From assembly GCA_023935145.1 (NCBI GenBank), contig CM043701.1, positions 71,982,817 through 72,046,816 on the forward strand: DNA of 64,000 nucleotides, in the 5' to 3' direction. The translations under genes and the position numbers were made by a program. The notes beneath the pieces were generated by a model. It searched no databases. It saw only the letters and a list, made by a program, of their open reading frames with translations, and had not been told where the DNA came from. This DNA is from Bretschneidera sinensis (taxonomy: Eukaryota > Streptophyta > Magnoliopsida > Brassicales > Akaniaceae). Shown in pieces: positions 19,432 to 30,118 of this stretch; positions within the stretch are counted from its first letter, which is position 1, and every line of letters begins with the position of its first letter.

Positions 19432-20718
19432 TGATAAGTGCTTAAATAGTCATATTTAAGCCCCTTAATTTACACTTGTTAGACTCTTTATTTATACATT
19501 TTAGTAGTTTCTACTTCATTTTTGTGTTTTATGTGTTTTTCACAGGACTTGGACAAAAAGATGATAATTTGGAGCTTTTAGAAGCAAAAGTCAAGTTCTA
19601 CCATCCAGCAAGGTGCGCTCGAGTGCACCTCCCTTGAGATCGAGCGCACAAGAGCACTAGCGCACTTGAAGAAGGCTCGAGCGCACACTTGCGCTCGAAC
19701 GCATCTTGCATACGCTCGAGCGTAATCACTCCAGAGGTGGCAAAGCCAGATATGGAAAGAAGTCTCCAAACTCCAAATAGGAAATTAGGATTTTAGGACA
19801 CCATAAGGACCCTATAAATAGCCCTGTAAAACACATAAACCAGACCTTTTGTTCTAGATTCAAAGTAGCAAGCTTAGGAAAGGAAGTGACGACTCGTCTC
19901 TGGAGTCTTCTTCGGTTTTAGTTTTCTGTTTTTATTTCACTTTGTTTAGAATATTTAGTTTACTCAGTATATGTAACTAAACTCCTATAAGGATCAATTG
20001 AAGCCCTAGTTATGCTTTTCCACATGTTCATTCATTGATTATCTTTGCTTTAGCCTTGCTAGAATATTTAACTTGATTAATGCCTGTTTGTATTTAAATT
20101 CCTCATATATGTGTGCCTGATCAACGTATGTATGTGGTATGGATAAGTTAGTCGAATCAATTTGGATGACCGAGTCCTGAGTTCAATATTAGTAAAAAGG
20201 GATATCCACACCGGATTCCCGGGTTAATCAACATGGGAAACCGAGAGCGGACCAAGCCCTAGGTCCCGTGTGGTTGCCGATCTCCATAGCTCTCATGCTC
20301 TCTTAAGGAACAACTCAGTATACACCCATGCTGAATCCCTTAAGAGGGAAAAGAGTTAGAGTATACACCATGCCTAACTCATTGCATAGGGAGATCAATA
20401 GCCTAAGGTGTGGACCAAGCCCTTAGGTTGGCAACCATTAGATATTCATGATAAGGCTAGAGCATTGACACTTTAATTAGTGGGAAAGTATAATTAGAGT
20501 GGATATCGTAGTTCTATGTTCTCATTATTGTTATTTACTTACAATCAATTTGCTATTTCTCTTTTTAACTTGAAGAAACTAATTCTAAAACGAAATTCAC
20601 TAATTCCTGTGGAAATGATCTCGCACTTGCACACTATGCTACCACAGACCTTGTGCACTTACAAGTAAAACTAGAACGGTTATTTGCATATTTATTTAGG
20701 TAGATAATCGCTCCAACA
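19432..20718 (+). repeat. Ath-A2 3' LTR, 1287 bp
   Basis: It runs from TGATAAGTGC to CGCTCCAACA and is the inverted counterpart of the Ath-A1 LTRs. TATAAATA is at 19813-19820. Upstream at 19610-19735 lies a dense cluster of GCTCGAGCGCAC-type palindromes (about eight full or partial copies). Confidence 0.92.
19813..19820 (+). promoter_or_regulatory. TATA box of the Ath-A2 3' LTR
   Basis: CCTATAAATAGCCC sits about 380 bp into the LTR, shortly downstream of the palindrome cluster. The 5' LTR fragment keeps it at 11877-11884. Confidence 0.65.
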
Positions 20719-20879
20719 CTTATCACTTCCATTATCCCAACAACATCTAAATCAAGTCACCCACTAACCTTTAGATTTCTAAGCACTTCATATACTCTAG
20801 GTCATTAACACATATCTTTTACTATATCCCAAATAGAACTCTTAAATTTTATATCTTCAAGTAAAGCAAAACCTTTAAG
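20719..20879. repeat. Ath-A LTR tail plus duplicated R1 flank
   Basis: CTTATCA (20719-20725) is the missing end of the interrupted left LTR. CTTCC (20726-20730) and the following ~150 bp repeat the right flank at 36285-36413, both opening with CTTCCATTATCCCAACAAC; the second copy lacks 20-odd bases near its start. The match ends at CCTTTAAG, where Ath-A1 internal sequence begins. Confidence 0.88.
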
Positions 20880-21245
20880 CCTCGGGGGCAGGAGGTAGGC
20901 GATCGAGGATGGCCTGTAGCATTGTCTCATGTCATGTAAACTGAGCCTCCAAACCATCTATCCTCTGATGTATCAGACAGATTGCCTCTCTCTCCTCCCG
21001 ACAAATGTCGGAGAGCTCACAATGAAAGGAGGACAGCTCCTCTAGAAGGTGCTGATATTCTATGAACCCCATGTCTGGCTGGTCCTCCTCCTATGTAGGG
21101 CTCACTGTCGGGTGCTCTGTGTCCATCGGATTAGCTGCCACTGGCTCATCAATAGGAACATGCACCCAAGGCCCTCGGGGCATATAGGATTGGCTGAGGC
21201 TCCACTGGGCCCTCCCGAAGAACGGATGGTCACTAACTGGTCCGT
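20880..21245 (-). pseudogene. Ath-A1 extra 3' reading frame, distal part
   Basis: In one minus-strand frame this piece continues from the part at 28402-29180 across Ath-C, with QPDMGFIEYQHLLEELSSFH and REERGNLSDTSEDRWFGG and few stops. TCCGT at 21241-21245 is the target duplication of Ath-C. The left end is the recombination joint at about 20880, so the C-terminus is lost. Confidence 0.6.
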
Positions 21246-22506
21246 TGATTATGCTCAAACTAATACACGGTTATTGTGTATAGTTCAGGTGTCGATCCCA
21301 TGAGAAAAAGCGAACTATAAGGGAAAGTGTAAACCTTAACACGAACGATAAAGATCAAGTGAAAGAATATGAGTTTTGATAATGAAATATTGTGAAAGAG
21401 TTGTGTAAATATAATGAAGAATATAATAGAGAAATAACAAGGTTCCAGGAATCCTTCCTAGGCTCATTGCCTTATTCCAATCTCGATTCAGTTGTTTTTA
21501 TCTCGATTGCTAGTTTCACATCCCAAACAAACAATCGGTAAATATTCAATCACATCACATTAATACTCTAATATAATTGCTACAAATCACTCATTGATTT
21601 TGATTCAAGCACACATGACCTATCCAATAGTTTTATCAAGAAACGACAATATATTCCAATAACAATATCGCAGTAATGGATAAACCTAAAAGATAAATCT
21701 ACCTTTATCAATCACATCCAAACAACTTGATATAAGAAGAGCTTGACTAGACTTATATGGAGGAGAAGCATGCAATCACTGGATTAGGAGAAATTCTAAG
21801 AGAATAAGAACATAAATTGCAGCTGTCACATGAACCTAAATTCTTCTTGTTTAATCAAAGAGTAAATTGTAACAATGTTTAACAATAAATCTTTACAACT
21901 GAACCAAGAATGGAAAAAAGAACAACTACACCTAGGGATTCATCCCTTCGCCGTGCTTGGAGATTAGTTGGCCATGGGGCTCATGCTTGAACACCGTAAT
22001 GAAAAAGAGTATGGTCATTTTCTTGAGTTTTCCAGCCTCCTTTATCAAACACTAAGTGATCTATTTATAATACAAAAGGTTCAAGGGTATTTTCGAGTCT
22101 AAACTATCATTAAAACCCTAATTAGGTCGTGACTTGAAAACAAAGTATCACTCTCACACCGCGGCTCACACTAATCTAGACTGCGGCTCAACCTTTTAGG
22201 TTTTCTTCATGCTTCTGGAGGTCATGGCTCAGACTAGTCTGGGCCGCGGTGCACAGCCTTGGTTCTCTTCGTTTTGTACTTTTGCAATCATGCCTTCACT
22301 CCAATATGCCTCGAATCATCATGCTTTAAGCAACGATAGCTTTTCCATCTCTTTTGAACCCAAAACACTTGAAAATGCACCAAAATAGATCAATGATCCA
22401 AGAATGACACTTTAGAATTGTTAAGGTATAAATGTGTAATTCAACCCTAGATCAACCCTACAATGCTAACAATTAAGTGATATAAAGATACATTTTATGA
22501 CTCTCA
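21246..22506 (-). repeat. Ath-C 3' LTR, 1261 bp
   Basis: It matches 27163-28401 throughout. The minus-strand TATA sequence is at 22062-22069. A block with CCGCGGCTC and GGGCCGCGGTGC lies at about 22155-22250. On the minus strand the LTR is preceded by AGTTGGGGGTTAAGA, its purine tract (22507-22521). Confidence 0.92.
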
Positions 22507-23900
22507 TCTTAACCCCCAACTAGCTTATTGCTAGTCCCTAGCAATTCAAGCGAAAAACAAGACAATATGAAATGAAGTTTATAGTAGAAATCAAAACAAA
22601 ATTGTTAGCGTTAATCCAAAAGTAATTCAACTTTCTGTCTCAAAAATCGCAAATAACACATAGCACATTGAATTATTAAATATCACCTAAGTCTAAAAGT
22701 AATCCAAACATCAACCTCAAAATTGTTATTGACTCTTAACATCCATCTTACCACAATCCATTAGTCCGAACACCCGGATGATTTTATGCACAACATTCAT
22801 GAATACAATTCTTGGCCTCTAAAAACATATTAAATTGCGTGACATCAATCACAAATCAAGCTCCATAGGCTCATTTTTCAAATCACTCTCCACTAATGTA
22901 GAAAGATCACACTACATCGGATCAATAGGTCTTTAATAAGCTTGTAACGTTAGGCTAAGGTAAATGTCAAGAAAGAACGGGAAGGATTAAACAAGTAAAA
23001 GAACTCAGTCTCTTAATTTAAACATAACCACTTTAAGCACCAGATAATCTTACTCCAACACCCAACTTATTCAACCATTTTTTGAGCATTTCTCTAAAAA
23101 CATCACCACTTTTTTTTTCTTCTTTCTTTGCCATAATTCACTTTTTTTTTGGCACATAACCGTTCACCTCCATATTTTTTTTTTTTTACTTTTTTCAGTG
23201 ACTCCCAACTTATCTCCTTTAATATACTTGGGTTATAGTAGTAATATATTTTTTCATATTTCCATCCTTATTCCTCCGAAGTGCTTCTCAACAAATATGT
23301 ATAAACTAAGTTATCTTAAAAGGAAGGTTAGAATAAAATATTTTTTGGCTCATAAAGGTAAGTAAATGGGCTATTGAAAGAAACAAGGCTCAAATTTTTT
23401 TTTTCTTTTCAAGAAAAAGGCTCATACATGTGACTAGCGATAAATATAGCAAGGGTAAATTTGGAAGGCTCAAACGGTCCAAAAATGACCTACATTTTAT
23501 CCTAAGTAGTGTGCATTCTAGGATTTCGCCTCAAGTGATTATCAAATAAGTTCTAGAGCTTGTCGAGACCGTAAAAGTATTCACAAAACAATCGCACATA
23601 AAACTTCTCTAAATGTTTTAGACTAATCATGCAATCTTATCGCAAACCAGAGTCTCAAACCAAATGAAGATTAACACTTAAATTATTCTCAAACCGAAGT
23701 AAGATTTAACTTCTTCTAAACGTTATATGCTATCTCAATTAAGCTCATATCATTGACATGTGAATTAACTCCAAGGCGAACACAAAGCATGCTAAGAACA
23801 AACAAATGTATTAAAATAAAACAAACGAATTAAAACGAAAAAGAAAAAGGAAGGTGACACCCAACAATTCAATGTTATGGAATAAAAATGCATTTCCTCC

Positions 23901-23933
23901 GCCCCAAACTTAAGATAAGCATTGTCCTCAATG
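23901..23933 (-). promoter_or_regulatory. CATTG hairpin and G-rich tract, Ath-C copy
   Basis: The minus strand reads CATTGAGGACAATG, a perfect 5-bp stem with a 4-base loop, followed by CTTATCTTAAGTTTGGGGC. It parallels Ath-A2 at 18337-18369. Confidence 0.65.
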
Positions 23934-24087
23934 TGAAAGCAAAATTTAAGGAAACTCCCTTTGTAACCAAAGGTGTGAGGAGCCGAAAATTGTGCACGAC
24001 CATTTGAACTGATGCGCATATTTGTCCTTGAAAAAGAAATACGAAAGTAATGCTGGAAAACAACAATAGAAATAAAAGGATATGTTG

Positions 24088-24130
24088 TGGGGTGCCTCCC
24101 ATGAGCGTTAAGTTTTACGTCTTCAGCCAG
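24088..24130 (-). promoter_or_regulatory. 43-bp conserved 3' motif, copy 2
   Basis: On the minus strand it equals the Ath-A2 copy except for one base (CTTAACGC against CTTAGCGC). Looser similarity extends on both sides (AGTGAGAG before, ACATATCCTTTT after). Confidence 0.85.
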
Positions 24131-24261
24131 ACGGTGCACCACTCTCACTACTGGCCTCATTGTGGTGCTGAAGATGAGGCTCCATATTCAGTGGCCTCAG
24201 TGCTAGTCTTTTGGCAGGGGATACTTAAAGTCCACCACATGTGGCTCAAGTGTTCTTGGTG

Positions 24262-25295
24262 TTGCCCATTTATTATCAGCAATGGGATATGTGATTCCCG
24301 CATCTAATAGTTTCAATACTTCATTCTTCACCACTTCTTCCATAGTGGGATTAAGCCTATGCTGGGGGTCTATACAAAGGGCTAGTTCCTTCCTCCCAAT
24401 TAATTTTATGAGAACAGTCCCGGGGACTAGCACCTTTTATATCAACAATGCTCCAACTTGAAGGAATTTGTTTTGCACTTCTCTTAGGCAACTCCTCAAA
24501 GCTTGGTTGCCACGATTTATTCATAAATCCCTGTGACTTATCAAAAATATCAACAACATTAACAGCATGGGGATAAATTGAAGAATCATCGAAGTCAAAA
24601 TTATTAGGAGGGAATTCTAAAGAGTTAGAATTATCTTTAATGTGCTCATCCTCCAAAATAAGCTTATCGATCATATAGGTGTCGAAACATTCATCCTCTT
24701 TATGTGGCTGTCTTGACACTCGAGAAACATTCACCTCTAGGGTCATATTTCCAAATGATAATGTCATTAGGCCATTCCTACAATTAATGAGTGCATTAGC
24801 GGTGGCAAGGAATGGTCTTCCAAGTATTAAAGGAATTTTCAACTCCGTATTCACAGTAGAAAATCTATCTAAAACCAAAAAGTCAACGGGATAATAGAAT
24901 TTGTCAATTTGCAATAAAATATCTTCCACAATACCTCTTGGTTTTCTTACCGATCGATCAGCTAGTTGAAGTGTCACGGAGGTCGGTTTGATCTCACCTA
25001 GACCGAGTTGCAGGTAAATGGAGTATGGCATGAGGTTCACACTAGCACCCAAATCTAGCAATGCTTGGCCACAAGATTTGTTTCCAATTTTGCAAGCCAC
25101 CGTTGGACAGCCCGGATCTTTATATTTGGGCAGTGTCTTGCTGTCAATTACTGCACTTGCTTGCTCCGTTAAGAATGCCATCTTCTTCACATTGTGCCTC
25201 CTCTTGAGTGTACATAGATCCTTGAGGACTTTAGCATAGTTAGAAACCTGTTTTATAACATGAAGAAGAGGGAGATTAATTTTAACATGCTGAAG
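24262..25295 (-). pseudogene. Ath-C protease and RT stub
   Basis: The 277-codon frame ending at 24357 holds the protease: ALLDLGASVNLMPYSIYLQL (catalytic D intact), TLQLADRSVRKPRGIVEDIL and LILGRPFLATANALINC. Just upstream is NYAKVLKDLCTLKRR. After a shift near 24430-24360 the RT start reads PQHRLNPTMEEVVKNEVLKL and DAGITYPIADNKW, then breaks off at the deletion joint. The protease is the best-preserved Athila-type one in the window and might have been functional before the shift. Confidence 0.85.
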
Positions 25296-26922
25296 TTATT
25301 CAAGAATCTCACCTTTTAGTGCTGAATTTCTCTCCTTAGGTTTAAGGAGTGCTTGAGGGAAAGGCACCGGTAAAGAATTATTATGGGCATCTTGTTCCTT
25401 GGGGGATTCATCCTTGTTGCTCACAGTGTTAGGAATTAGGTTTGATGGTAGAGTGGGTCCATCAATTTTCTTACCGCTGCGGGTGATTATAGCATTAACC
25501 TCTTTAATATTTTGATTGTTGGGATCGAAGGTTTGTGCCATATGTTGTCCCCTTGGATTAGGTTGTGGCTGTGAAGGAAAACAACCTTGCCCTTGAATCA
25601 TCAAGAAACTAGTCAACTTGGTGAGTTGACTATTTATCACCTTTTGTTCCTCTTTGATTGCTTGTTGCTTCTCTAGCAACCGTTGATTTATTTATCCCTG
25701 CTCTTCGACACTCTTAGCATGTACCTGCAAAAATGACTTAAACATATCTTCCAAAGGTAAAGATTGTTGTGGTGCATTAGATGAGGTTGCTTTCGGTTTC
25801 TATTGGGTACTAGAGTGGGGATGAGCTTGTATATCGGATCTCCAATGGGTGCTAGATTGGGCAGGAGGTTGCATATCGGATCTCCAACTAAAATTAGGGT
25901 GATTCTTCCAGCCGGGAATGTAAGTGTTAGAGTAGGGTGAGTCTGGATTCCTAAAGGGTATACCTAAAGTATTACACTCTCCCTTCATCTCAAAATAGGC
26001 TGGACAATCCTTAGGTACATGATCTACCCCATTACACATAAAACAAGGTTCATTGGACTCTACTCTAGCAAGCGATTCAGGGGTTCTAGCATTCTTAGTT
26101 TTTAAGGCTTCAATTTCCTTAGTTAGGGCCTCTAAACGGGCTTTAAGGCTATCCTCTTCCTTAAGTTGATAAATCCCAGCGGGTTGATTTCTCCTAGTAC
26201 TTTCCATGGCATTTGGTCCTGTCTAAGTGTGGGTTTTTTAAATAGGTCATCTAGGAAATCTATGGCTTGGTCGGGATCTTTTTGAAGAAAATCCCCATTA
26301 CACATCATTTCTATGAACTGCCTCTCTCTACTTAGAAGTCCATCATAAAAATAGCTAACTACCTGCCAGCTCTCATACCTATGGTGTGGACAAGAATTCA
26401 GAAGGTCTTTGAAACGTTCTCAAACTTGATATAAGGTTTCACTCTCCTTTTGTGCAAAGTTTGAGATTTGTCTCTTGAGGTTATTGGTCTTATGGGTTGG
26501 GAAGTGTTTTTGGAAGAAGGCTCGGGTCATCTCATCCCAACTACCTATAGACCTAGGCCTTAACGAGTATAGCCAAACCTTGGCCTTTTCCTTAAGTGAA
26601 AAAAGGAAAAACCGAAGTTTAACGGTGTCTGCCATATCAGCCCTACTTTGAAAAGTTGCTACTACTTCCTCAAATTCCCTAATATGGATATAGGGGTTTT
26701 CATTCTCAAACTCATGGAAGGTTGGTAGCAATTGGATCATGCCCGGCTTAAACTCAGGTTGTTGAACATTAGGGGGAACATGATACAGGATGGTGTAGCC
26801 GTTCGACTAGGGTGCAAGTAGTCTTTAAGTGTCCTAGCAACATTTTCATTGTGATTTTCAGCCATGTTAACAAAATCCTCTGAATTCTCACTTGGGTGTG
26901 CACTATGGTTTGATCTAGGCAA
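25296..26922 (-). pseudogene. Ath-C gag with intact zinc knuckle
   Basis: Starting near 26922 (MPRSNHSAHPSENSEDFVNM), frames run through MIQLLPTFHEFENENPYIHI, the Gag core (LKEKAKVWLYSLRP, WDEMTRAFFQKHFP), then CFMCNGVDHVPKDC at about 26006-26047, a complete CX2CX4HX4C knuckle. A proline-rich C-terminus follows (FPSQPQPNPRGQH). Frame changes occur near 26740 and 26420-26210; stops lie at 25800-25802, near 25695 and at 25296-25298. Gag would package the RNA of this or related elements. Confidence 0.85.
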
Positions 26923-27140
26923 AGTTTAATTAACGGACGTGGAAGGAGAGGGTAACTCTAATTCGAGTCTTTTAATGAATCTACCTCACGAATCTCTTAG
27001 TTTATACATACACCAAAGGATTAGAGGGAAACAAATAAAACAGAAAACAAAAGAAAATAGAAAATCAAAACAAAAGGCAAAGAACAATATTACCGTTTTG
27101 TCTCAACATTGACAATCTTCCTCGTACTTTAAGCTCGTTT
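26923..27140 (-). other. Ath-C leader
   Basis: Untranslated DNA between primer site and gag; purine-rich (on the plus strand) at 27010-27080, with no frame. Confidence 0.7.
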
Positions 27141-27157
27141 CTCCGACAACGGCGCCA
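27141..27157 (-). other. Ath-C primer binding site, tRNA-Asp type
   Basis: The minus strand reads TGGCGCCGTTGTCGGAG five bases from the LTR. It complements the 3' end of plant tRNA-Asp, as in Athila elements. Confidence 0.85.
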
Positions 27158-27162
27158 AAATT

Positions 27163-28401
27163 TGATTACACTCAAACTAATACGCGATTATTATGTATAG
27201 TTGAGGTGTCGATCCCATGAGGAAAAGCGAACTACAAGGGAAAGTGTAAACCTTAACACGAACGATAAAGATAAAGTGAAAGAATATGAGTTTTTATAAT
27301 GAAATAATGTGAAAGAGTTGTGTAAATATAATGAAGAATATAATAGAGAAATAACAAGGTTCCGGGAATCCTTCCTAAGTTCGGTGCCTTATTCCAATCT
27401 CGATTTAGTTGTTTTTATCTTGATTGCTAGTTTCACATCCCAAACAAGCAATCGATAAATATTCAATCACAACACATTAGTACTCTAATGTAATTGCTAC
27501 AAATCACTCATTGATTTCGATTCAAGCACACATGACCTATCCTATAGATTTATCAAGAAACAACAATATATTTTAATAACAATATCGCAGTAATGGATAA
27601 ACCTAAAAGATAAATCTATCGGTATCAATCACATCCAAACAACTTGACATAAGAAGAGCTTCACTAGACTTATATGGAGAAGAAGAATGCAGTCACCGGA
27701 TTAAGAGAAATTCTAAGAGAATAAGAACATAAATTGCAGCTGTCACCTGAACCTAAATTCTTCTTGTTTGATCAAAGATTAAATCATAACAATGTTTAAC
27801 AATAAATCCTTACAACTGGACCAAGAATGGAAATAAGAACAACTACACCTAGGGATTCATCTCTTCGCCTTACTTGGAGATTAGTTGGCCATGGGGCTCA
27901 TGCTTGAACACCGTAATGGAGAAGAGTGTGGCCGTTTTCTTGAGTTTTGCAGCCTCCTTTATTAAACCCTAAGTGATCTATTTATAATACAAAAGGTTTA
28001 AGGGTATTTTCGGGTCTAAACTATCATTAAAACCCTAATTAGGTCATGATTTGGAAACAAATTATTGTGCTCGCGCCGCGGCTCAGCCTTTTGGGTTTTC
28101 CTCATTCTTCTAGAGGCCACGGCTCAGATTGGTCCAGGCCACGGTGCACAGCCTTGGTTCTCTTCATTTTGTACTTCCTCAATCATGCCTTCACTCCAGT
28201 ATGCCTCGAATCATCGTGCTTTAAGCAACGATAGCTTTTCCATCTCTTTTGAACCCAAAACACCTAAAAATGCACCAAAATAGATCAATGATCCAAGAAT
28301 GACACTTTAGAGTTGTTAAGGTATAAATGTGTAATTCAACCCTAGATCAACCCTACAATGCTAACAAATAAATGCTATTAAGATGCATTTTATGACTCTC
28401 A
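27163..28401 (-). repeat. Ath-C 5' LTR, 1239 bp
   Basis: It starts TGATTACACTCAAAC next to the primer site and ends ATGACTCTCA before TCCGT. The TATA sequence (minus) is at 27979-27986. The GC-rich block with CGCCGCGGCTC and GGCCACGGTGC is at 28070-28160; several CCGCGG sites of the other LTR read CCACGG here. Confidence 0.92.
27979..27986 (-). promoter_or_regulatory. TATA box of the Ath-C 5' LTR
   Basis: The minus strand reads TATAAATAGATCAC, conserved in the 3' LTR at 22062-22069. Confidence 0.6.
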
Positions 28402-29180
28402 TCATCCGTCGACAGAAGAGCTCTTGATCCCCTTCTTCTTGAAGATATGGCTAAGCAGGAAGGAGAAAGGGAGCCCACATGCATTAGCCGTGGTGGTCTG
28501 ACGGCTGTGCACATGGTCCCAGAACTTGTGTATCTGACTCTAAATAACGGCTGGTATGGAGTACCAGTGACCCTAATGAAAGGCATAGATAGCCTATATG
28601 AACTGATCCCTCTTCCGAGTCTTGTGCCCCAAGGGGCACATATTACACTAAAGGATGGAGTCCATGAGCCATAGGCAGGGAGGCAAGTTCGACTGGCTCC
28701 CCACATTGTTGTACTAGTCTGCGTACTGGCATGTACACATATCCTCGATGATGTGGGGCAGAGGGAATGGGAATGGTTGCTCTTTCATATGGCTGTCCTC
28801 TGAAGGGGACTCATCACAGCAGTGGAGGGCAGTGGCGATATCAGCAGTGGTCAGCTCTATGAATCTGCCTTAGACTGAGGAGGATAGGATCTCTGGGTGA
28901 GTGCAGTCATAGGTCAGGTTCTCATAAAAGCTGACTACGAATCTAGTGTAAGCCGTCGAACAGACCGGCTTGAACAACTGCTTGAGACCCCGGGCCTTGA
29001 ATTCTTGGACCGCCCATCTCATGGCGTCCAAGCTCTTGAAATCCCCATCGATGTTGAACATAGTGTCGAATAGGATTTCACGCTGCTTAAGACTAGGCCG
29101 GGTGGAATGGGAGCAGTTGCTGGAGGCTCGGGAACTGGATGCCATTTGCTTAGGCTGGAAGGTGCAGCTTCTGGTTGAGT
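28402..29180 (-). pseudogene. Ath-A1 extra 3' reading frame, proximal part
   Basis: The frame begins near 29141 with MASSSRASSNCSHSTRPSLK and reads LDAMRWAVQEFKARGLKQLF and FYENLTYDCTHPEIL. After stops, another stretch reads HWYSIPAVI, SQIHKFWDHVHSRQTTTANA and GLPFSFLLSHIFKKKGIKSS. This resembles the domain annotated in many plants as a putative plant transposon protein (PF20167, from memory), found as an extra frame in Athila-like elements. Its role is unknown. Ath-C splits it at TCCGT; several TAG stops and a shift break it. Confidence 0.7.
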
Positions 29181-30118
29181 TCGCTCGATCACACTTGTTC
29201 AGACAATATGTTGAACAATTTACGGGCAACAAAAACTCGAAGCTATGGAAATCACACAAACGCGACCTTAACCTCCTATAATCCCAAAATACAACCACAC
29301 ATTAAACGAAAAATGCAAATAATTAGTAAAATGTAATTCAATAATGTGAGTGATTGTGTATAATAATAAATGACATAGAAAAGGAAAAAAAAATGGGTGC
29401 AGCATACCTGGTGCACGTGAATGGAATTAGTGAGGTAAGGGGAAATGAGAGGGAGGATAAGCTAATGAATTTTGGGATGGGGTAGAGTTAGTGATGGGCA
29501 AGAAGTTGGATTGAGAGTGAGATTACTATGTGAGATGGTGAGTGTGAGAGAGAGACAGAGGAAGTTTGATTGAGCATAGGTGAGAGAAAATGAGGGAAAA
29601 CTTTTATAACCATCACATGACCTTTCTGCACCAAGTACGCTCGAGTGCATGGTGAAGTACGCTCGAGTGCATTGTGAAGTGCGCTCAATCACACTTGTGC
29701 ACAAGTATATAGTGTGATGCGCTCACTCGCTATAGAGCGCAGGGCGAGAGTGCGCTCAAGCACACTATGTAGTGCACTCGATTGCAAGACAGAAAGTGCT
29801 GATAATAATAAAATATAAAAGGACTAAAATAATGAAACGAACAAGGAGTAGAACTAGTAACGATACAACCATACCGTACTTTAGTGGCCTCAGTACCACT
29901 AACCTTAGTAGAGGTGATTAAGCTACATGATTATCAAAGGTGGAACAGCTAAAGCGGTCTCTTGTTGCAGTGCTATTTTCTTTGAAGGGGGCACTTAGGG
30001 CCTACCTCTTGTGGCTCAAGTGCTCTTGGTTCAGCTGCATACTGGACAGATTGAAGTGCCAAGTCCTCATCTCTATGAGGTAAGTTAATATCAAGGTATG
30101 GTTTGGCTCTGTGTCCAT
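29181..30118 (-). other. Ath-A1 spacer between integrase and the extra frame
   Basis: This non-coding spacer carries a GCTCGAGTGCA palindrome cluster (29636-29790) and a short region shared with Ath-A2 (TACCACTAACCTTAG, 29890-29912, and TGTGGCTCAAGTGCTCTTGG, 30009-30028). Minus-strand frames across the cluster are repeat-driven. No 43-bp motif copy was found here. Confidence 0.65.
29636..29790 (-). repeat. CGCTCGAGTGCA palindrome cluster in Ath-A1
   Basis: Units such as TACGCTCGAGTGCATGGTGA recur about every 25-30 bp with variants (GTGCGCTCAATCACAC, GATGCGCTCACTCGC, GTGCGCTCAAGCACAC). This is the internal counterpart of the LTR cluster. Confidence 0.8.

Larger units (their letters stand above)
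11494..20718 (+). mobile_element. Ath-A2: Athila-like element, same family as Ath-A1, lacking RT to integrase
   Basis: The plus-strand LTRs (fragment 11494-12014, full 19432-20718) match the inverted Ath-A1 LTRs. Inside remain part of gag, the protease and a non-coding 3' region. Ath-B interrupts the 5' LTR, and the rest of that LTR, the primer site and most of gag are gone. RT, RNase H and integrase are missing between about 17700 and 17711. I found no clean 5-bp target duplication: the left flank ends CTTAAATA and the right begins CTTAT. Confidence 0.8.
22507..24261 (-). other. Ath-C 3' non-coding region and deletion joint
   Basis: The region holds T-rich runs near 23110-23190, the hairpin/G-rich tract (23901-23933) and the 43-bp motif (24088-24130). 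At about 24255-24262 RT sequence ending DNKWATP joins 3' sequence resembling Ath-A1 near 29985-30020 (TGTGGCTCAAGTG). The 122-codon frame at 23792-24160 covers the motif but has no recognisable domain. Confidence 0.75.
21246..28401 (-). mobile_element. Ath-C: Athila-like element with gag/protease only
   Basis: Two LTRs (21246-22506 and 27163-28401) begin TGATTA and end ATGACTCTCA in the window. TCCGT flanks the element at 21241-21245 and 28402-28406. The minus-strand order is 5' LTR, tRNA-Asp-type primer site, gag, protease, a stub of RT, 3' non-coding region and 3' LTR. RT catalytic motifs, RNase H and integrase are absent. Complete ends and target duplications suggest it could have transposed in this reduced form; later deletion is the alternative. 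Confidence 0.9.

Noticed and set aside
10195..20725. Reading the left Ath-A1 LTR and Ath-A2 as one ordinary element
   Set aside because: The two LTRs point in opposite directions, and CTTATCA plus CTTCC after 20718 show a minus-strand LTR interrupted by a plus-strand element.
23792..24160. 122-codon minus frame as a protein gene of Ath-C
   Set aside because: It covers the 43-bp motif, but the rest has no similarity I recognise and the Ath-A2 counterpart does not stay similar beyond the motif. A short conserved peptide is not excluded.
28353..28706. 117-codon minus frame
   Set aside because: It overlaps the extra 3' frame in another register and crosses the Ath-C LTR edge; the true register gives the family-like motifs.
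29462..29704. 80- and 66-codon minus frames near 29.5 kb
   Set aside because: They run through the CTCGAG repeat cluster; the serine/threonine-rich product reflects the repeats.
29636..29790. CRISPR-like array
   Set aside because: Repeats are short, degenerate palindromes with irregular spacing, in a plant retrotransposon.
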